64,000 bases of DNA from Arsukibacterium sp. UBA3155 (GTDB lineage Bacteria > Pseudomonadota > Gammaproteobacteria > Enterobacterales > Alteromonadaceae). Positions 61,181 through 64,000 of the stretch are shown in pieces; the first letter of the stretch is position 1; every line of letters begins with the position of its first letter. The position numbers were made by a program, and so were the translations under genes. The DNA lies in contig DEYP01000015.1 of NCBI GenBank assembly GCA_002364615.1, positions 227,570 through 291,569 of the forward strand, given 5' to 3'. The notes under the pieces were generated by a model. That model worked only from the letters and a program-made list of their open reading frames with translations. It did no database searches and was not told the DNA's origin.

Positions 61181-61366
61181 TCACTGCGGTGTTGGTATCT
61201 TCATCAGTAGCCACGTTATCACAACCGTTATTGATATTGCTTTCGAACTTACGCCGAAGAGGTTGGCTAGTATAAACTTTTTGGCTATGTACTCTAAAAA
61301 CTGAACAAAAATATTTAGAAGTAAATTAAGAGCAAAGAGTAACCATGAGTGTGCTTTAGGAGTCAT
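61181..61366 (-). CDS. Small two-helix membrane protein (cassette gene)
   Basis: 61 residues from ATG 61366 (AGGTGG nine bases upstream): MTPKAHSWLLFALNLLLNI, then FVQFLEYIAKKFILANLFG, and a second hydrophobic part SISITVVITWLLMKI-like at the end. No family recognised. Its length, orphan nature and place fit an integron cassette, but no clear attC follows it, so it may be the last, degenerate cassette or a chromosomal gene at the border. Confidence 0.5.
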   Translation of the reverse strand: MTPKAHSWLLFALNLLLNIFVQFLEYIAKKFILANLFGVSSKAISITVVITWLLMKIPTPQ

Positions 61367-61415
61367 CGAGTGTGCCACCTTTTTTGAGAAACATAACGTC
61401 GGCGGCAGCGCTTTG

Positions 61416-61799
61416 TCATGCCGCGGGCTCCCCTACGAAGTTAAGCTCTAGCCCGTTACCAGCGGGATCTAAAAGAAAAAGTTGCACTTGATCCATTTCA
61501 GGGACTATCGATTGCCTGTACTCAATACCTTTTGAATCTAACCATTTTTTGGCCGACGGCAACCCAGTTACTCGGAACGCGAAGTGATCTAAATAGGTAT
61601 TTGAGCCAGACCTATTAACTTCAGACACAGTTAAATGAATGATTGCTTTTTCTGAAGCATAAAGCCAATACCCCATGCGACTGAAGCTGGGTCGGTTACC
61701 TACTTTCAGGCCCAAAATCTCTTCGTAAAATTCCCGGACCTCCTCAATGAGATTCTCTGGCCCGGAAATATTTAGATGATCAATATATTCTACTTTCAT
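61416..61799 (-). CDS. VOC-family (glyoxalase/bleomycin-resistance-like) protein
   Basis: 127 residues with the paired beta-alpha-beta-beta-beta pattern of VOC proteins: VEYIDHLNISGPENLIEEVREFYEEILGL (in parts), ASEKAIIHLTVSEV, YLDHFAFRVTGLPSAKKWLDSKGIEY, QVQLFLLDPAGNGLELNFVGE. The potential metal ligands are His 7 in the first block, His in YLDHFAF, and Glu in GLELNFV. Enzyme or binding protein; substrate unknown. VOC proteins are frequent in integron cassettes. Below the stop a short hairpin GCGGC / GCCGC and ACGTTATG might be the remains of an attC. Confidence 0.8.
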   Translation of the reverse strand: MKVEYIDHLNISGPENLIEEVREFYEEILGLKVGNRPSFSRMGYWLYASEKAIIHLTVSEVNRSGSNTYLDHFAFRVTGLPSAKKWLDSKGIEYRQSIVPEMDQVQLFLLDPAGNGLELNFVGEPAA

Positions 61800-61857
61800 G
61801 GGGGAAGTATCTCCGGCAGCCTATGGCTGCGTACTAATGCGCCTTGATAAGGGTTGC

Positions 61858-62228
61858 TCATACATTTAGATAATACCTAATGCTATATACATAAATTATT
61901 GATAATAAAGCACTTGAAGCGAAAAGACCGAGGCGCACCCAAGATGCCGATGTTGATTTTTCAGAGAAAAAGCTAATTTCAATGAAGCGATCAAATTTGC
62001 TAACGAAATAACCTGAAATGAAAACTACAATTGCTTGGCCTAGTGCTTCAAACTTGAATGCTTCATGAGCATAATATGGAGTTAAATAAGCCCCAAATCA
62101 ATTTCGCTCGCTGCATAAAGCGGAACAGAATAATAGTCACTTTGCAGGTTAGTTATGGCTAAAAGTATCATAGCTGCACCCTTAGTAATCACAAGCAATA
62201 AGAAAAATGCTATCGCGTACCTGATAAT
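61858..62228 (-). pseudogene. Frameshifted cassette gene for a small membrane protein
   Basis: Reading the minus strand from 62228 gives IIRYAIAFFLLLVITKGAAM and onward to SEIDLG, then a stop. If one G is added to the run of four G at 62091-62094, the frame goes on as AYLTPYYAHEAFKFEALGQ, IVVFISGYFVSKFDRFIEIS and ends SIIYVYSIRYYLNV at the TGA at 61858. The joined product would be about 123 residues with three membrane helices. There is also no ATG at the 5' end (ATT at 62228, preceded by AGG), so either the start is rare or is lost too. A sequencing error cannot be excluded. Confidence 0.7.
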
Positions 62229-62233
62229 ATACC

Positions 62234-62336
62234 TGCTAACGCCAAGCTTACCGGTGGAACAATTTGGCGCGGCTTTTTGCGTGTCTTTGCAAAAACCGTG
62301 ACAAATTATGGAATCCGGTAGAGCGCCTTGATAAAT
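62234..62336 (-). other. attC-like recombination site after higA
   Basis: On the minus strand the stretch after the higA stop forms a long imperfect palindrome: TACCGG..TCCATAATTTG near 62302-62320 pairs with CAAATTGTTCCACCGGTA near 62249-62266, with an inner hairpin GGTTTTTGC / GCAAAAAGCC. It ends with GGCGTTAGC (62234-62242), which fits the cleavage core. The left core is degenerate. The flanking string TTATCAAGGCGC also occurs after the frameshifted gene (61838-61849). Confidence 0.6.
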
Positions 62337-62340
62337 TTAT

Positions 62341-62637
62341 TTATGCCGCTTGGAAATTGTATGGTGATACATGTAGCGACTCTTTTTGTTGTCTTGTTTG
62401 CCAAAGGTCATATGCATTTTGTAGTCTCAACCAATGGTCAGCAGACGGCTTACCAAAAGCCATCTCCAATCGCACTGCCATTTCAGGAGTAACTGAGCCA
62501 CGAGCATTTAAAACTTTAGATAGCGTTTTACGGCTAACATCTAGGTGGCTTGCAACGTCTGTTATGGTTAAACCTAAAGACTCAATTACCAGATCTTTGA
62601 TAATTTCACCGGGGTGTGCGGGGTTAAACATAGCCAT
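62341..62637 (-). CDS. higA: HigA-type antitoxin
   Basis: 98-residue helix-turn-helix antitoxin. AMFNPAHPGEIIKDLVIESLGLTITDVASHLDVSRKTLSKVLNARGSVTPEMAVRL contains the XRE/HigA pattern, seen here in parts: HPGEIIKD, TDVASHLDVSRKTLSKVLN and VTPEMAVRLEMAFG. It should bind HigB and repress its own operon. Its ATG overlaps the higB stop by one base (TAATG), the toxin-first order typical of higBA. Toxin-antitoxin pairs stabilise large cassette arrays. Confidence 0.92.
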   Translation of the reverse strand: MAMFNPAHPGEIIKDLVIESLGLTITDVASHLDVSRKTLSKVLNARGSVTPEMAVRLEMAFGKPSADHWLRLQNAYDLWQTRQQKESLHVSPYNFQAA

Positions 62638-62915
62638 TAGTGATAATCCTCGTAATTCACAATTTCAGCATCCTTACCAACGAAGCGATAAGTGACTCTC
62701 CAGTTACCACTTACGCGAACAGACCATATGCCCTTTCTGTTACCTTTAAGCTCATGCATAATTAAACCAGGTAAATCCATATCGTCTGGCGTTTCGGCTT
62801 GATCCAAGTTGGTAAGTATCAGGCGCAACTTTTTCTCATGCTTCTTCTGGATTCCAGAAGTGTTACCTGATGAATAGAACTTTTGTAGGCCTTTATGAAT
62901 GAAGCTTTTAATCAT
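62637..62915 (-). CDS. higB: HigB-type (RelE/ParE superfamily) toxin
   Basis: 92 residues, a ribosome-dependent mRNA interferase by family. MIKSFIHKGLQKFYSSGNTS, then KHEKKLRLILTNLDQAETPDDMDLPG, LIMHELKGNRKGIWSVRVSGNWRVTYRFVGKDAEIVNYEDYH (in parts) has the basic residues and the WRV-YRF block of active HigB. The ATG at 62915 is about one base after the expected transcription start of the promoter at 62923-62951, so the mRNA could be leaderless. Confidence 0.92.
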   Translation of the reverse strand: MIKSFIHKGLQKFYSSGNTSGIQKKHEKKLRLILTNLDQAETPDDMDLPGLIMHELKGNRKGIWSVRVSGNWRVTYRFVGKDAEIVNYEDYH

Positions 62916-62922
62916 AAAGTGA

Positions 62923-62951
62923 ATTGTAACCTCATGGGTTCCGCATTGCTA
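62923..62951 (-). promoter_or_regulatory. Predicted higBA promoter within the cassette
   Basis: Minus-strand TAGCAA (62946-62951) and TACAAT (62923-62928) are 17 bases apart; the -10 matches 5 of 6, the -35 3 of 6. Being inside the cassette it would let the pair be expressed wherever the cassette is. Confidence 0.55.
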
Positions 62952-62964
62952 GAGAGTATTTAAA

Positions 62965-63063
62965 ATTTAACGCTTTGCTAATTGGCTGCCGCAGCGCAGC
63001 GTAGGCAGTCCAGTGGAGGCCACGCTTTTTGTGGCCGGAACGAAATTAAGCAATTTGTTAAAT
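62965..63063 (-). other. attC recombination site after the protease gene
   Basis: Minus strand: begins ATTTAAC (63057-63063), inside the protease stop codon region, and ends GTTAAAT (62965-62971), matching RYYYAAC and GTTRRRY. Outer arms ATTTAACAAATTGCTTAA and TTAGCAAAGCGTTAAAT pair almost fully. Inner hairpins GGCCAC...GTGGCC and CTGCGCTGCGGC-type sequence. About 99 bases, a normal attC size. Confidence 0.85.
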
Positions 63064-63903
63064 TGCATTTGGTTTCAACCCGATGTCAGAACACACTTCG
63101 GGTAAAATCTGTTCTGTGAGGCCTGCAGGAAGGCGCTCCAATTTTGGAAGTGCTAGTTGCCGCTGATCAGCATCTTCGCCAGTCGTGATTGTTTCAATCC
63201 AAGGCTTAAAGAAAGACACTCTGGAATACACTTCCACTACACCGTACTTCCCGATATCGCCGCCTTCAACTCTGGAGCTAATGCCGAGTAAGTGGCTCGT
63301 ACCGTCAACAGTCAGATAGGCTGGGCCGCCACTATCGCCCCCACCAGAAACACCTTCGTGTGGTAAAGCTGCATCATCTCTGTCAAATTTGAATTTTAAT
63401 AGCGGCCCCTCTGCTTGTTCGATTCGATTTTCGGCTTTTCGTAAAACTCCGCCATTTTCATAATTATCAACCGTTTGTCCGGTTAGCCCATTTCCAGTGC
63501 CGCCAACACCGATAAACCATATTATCTTGCCAACTTCATCTGTTTTTTCATACAAACTCGCCGGTTCTACATCCTTTATTTGATTTACTAATTTTATTAA
63601 CGCAATGTCGTGACTTTTACCTGGCTGATAATCTTTATGAACAAAGACACTTTCCACTTTGTGGTAGCCATTATTTAGACCGATGTAGCTACCAGAATTA
63701 ATACAGAAAGTTGCGTGAGCGGCAGTCACAATCCAATCAGGCTTAATTAATGTGCCATGAGCCCCATCAACATACAGTGTTGCCAATGCTGCAAAATCTG
63801 CAGAATCAGCAAGATATTTTTTGTCATCAACATCATGACGGACCACAATTGCTGAAGCCGATAAGCTTGAAATTATTAATAAAAAAGACAGAAATATACG
63901 CAT
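63058..63903 (-). CDS. Secreted trypsin-like serine protease (cassette gene)
   Basis: 281 residues from ATG 63903 (AGGGA upstream; nine extra codons in the longer frame include the attC boundary). Signal peptide MRIFLSFLLIISSLSASA. Chymotrypsin fold with triad His 63 (IVTAAHATFC), Asp 99 (SHDIALIKL) and Ser 191 (GVSGGGDSGGPAYL). All three residues are present, so it should be active. The C-terminal 50 residues form a basic/Leu tail. It would act in the periplasm or outside the cell. A secreted protease is uncommon among integron cassettes. The last codons overlap the R'' core of the following attC. Confidence 0.9.
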   Translation of the reverse strand: MRIFLSFLLIISSLSASAIVVRHDVDDKKYLADSADFAALATLYVDGAHGTLIKPDWIVTAAHATFCINSGSYIGLNNGYHKVESVFVHKDYQPGKSHDIALIKLVNQIKDVEPASLYEKTDEVGKIIWFIGVGGTGNGLTGQTVDNYENGGVLRKAENRIEQAEGPLLKFKFDRDDAALPHEGVSGGGDSGGPAYLTVDGTSHLLGISSRVEGGDIGKYGVVEVYSRVSFFKPWIETITTGEDADQRQLALPKLERLPAGLTEQILPEVCSDIGLKPNAI

Positions 63904-63917
63904 GACTTCCCTATGCA

Positions 63918-64000
63918 ATTTAACGCCCAAATTTAGCGCGGAAAGCCGCGCAGCGGGTTGACGTCGCAGCCAGCGTTTTTTGCTGGCGATAATATTTGCT
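63918..64000 (-). other. attC site of the next cassette (cut by the window edge)
   Basis: Minus strand: GTTAAAT core at 63918-63924 and the inner hairpin GCCAGC / GCTGGC with an A-rich loop near the edge, followed by GCTGCGCGGC and its partner CCGCGC. The internal layout follows that of the site at 62965-63063. The other core lies beyond 64000. Confidence 0.75.

Larger units (their letters stand above)
61181..64000 (-). mobile_element. Distal end of a chromosomal integron (cassette array, genes on minus strand)
   Basis: Short, mostly orphan genes all in one direction: 61-residue membrane protein, VOC protein, frameshifted membrane protein, HigBA toxin-antitoxin, secreted protease. attC-like palindromes follow the protease, higA and the gene beyond the right edge, each ending on the minus strand with a GTTRRRY-type or GTTAGC core. 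The two best ones (62965-63063 and 63918 to the edge) have the same inner architecture. Gene direction puts integrase and attI to the right of the window. Composition looks more A/T-rich than the rest. The left cassettes are degraded, as expected for the oldest end. Confidence 0.75.

Noticed and set aside
61381-61420. Complete attC after the VOC gene
   Set aside because: Only a short GCGGC / GCCGC hairpin and ACGTTATG are visible; there is no room for a full site after the stop, so at most a remnant.

Overview
The window looks like chromosome of a gammaproteobacterium of the Alteromonadales type. The suggestion that it is close to Rheinheimera, Alishewanella or Arsukibacterium is an inference from gene content and protein style, not from a database search. 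Housekeeping blocks are those of gammaproteobacteria: mutS / pncC-recA with a LexA box, the ftsB-ispD-ispF-truD-surE-pcm-(DUF368)-nlpD-rpoS run, pyrG-eno, recX-alaS, and a MetJ-type metA-metH operon.

Layout. 1-2.0 kb: alaS (partial), recX and a BPSS1780-type membrane protein on the minus strand. 2.2-7.3 kb: YqhA-like membrane protein, a periplasmic solute-binding protein and a 1224-residue hybrid sensor kinase. 7.3-12 kb: metA followed by a methionine synthase split into two translationally coupled genes, with three tandem MetJ-like boxes upstream. 12.3-14.8 kb: a small unknown protein, an ApbE flavin transferase and a second solute-binding protein. 14.8-34.9 kb: eighteen consecutive minus-strand genes, mostly overlapping or a few bases apart, nearly all encoding exported or envelope proteins. 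35.2-40.7 kb: recA, pncC, mutS and a BenE-type transporter. 40.7-55 kb: M14 peptidase, rpoS to ftsB, two small orphans, eno and pyrG. 55.4-61.2 kb: HDOD-GAF protein, DUF5916 outer-membrane protein, YihY protein and a GNAT-like protein. 61.2-64 kb: small mostly orphan genes separated by attC-like palindromes, read as the distal end of a chromosomal integron whose integrase should lie to the right.

The most interesting region is the 20 kb locus at 14.8-34.9 kb. It combines a TolQ/ExbB-like channel, two different ExbD/TolR-like proteins, a single-pass protein with a proline-rich linker and a TonB/AgmX-PglI-like C-terminal domain, three large TPR proteins (two of them predicted lipoproteins), three predicted outer-membrane beta-barrels, a TlpA thioredoxin with a DUF4266 lipoprotein and DUF3570 barrel, three proteins with CxxCH haem motifs and a Tat-exported DUF1501 protein. 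The motor, TPR and barrel set recalls the Agl-Glt/Nfs trans-envelope machines of Myxococcus. The haem and DUF1501 part is not part of those machines as I know them. I propose a proton-motive-force-driven trans-envelope machine of unknown output. One ExbD paralogue has the usual protonatable Asp and the other has Asn at that place.

Other points: recA and recX, normally adjacent, are 34 kb apart and recA has its own terminator. nlpD seems to start at a rare ATT codon. One integron cassette carries a frameshifted membrane-protein gene that simple ORF calling misses. Starts were reassigned from ribosome-binding sites and signal peptides where the longest reading frame was implausible.
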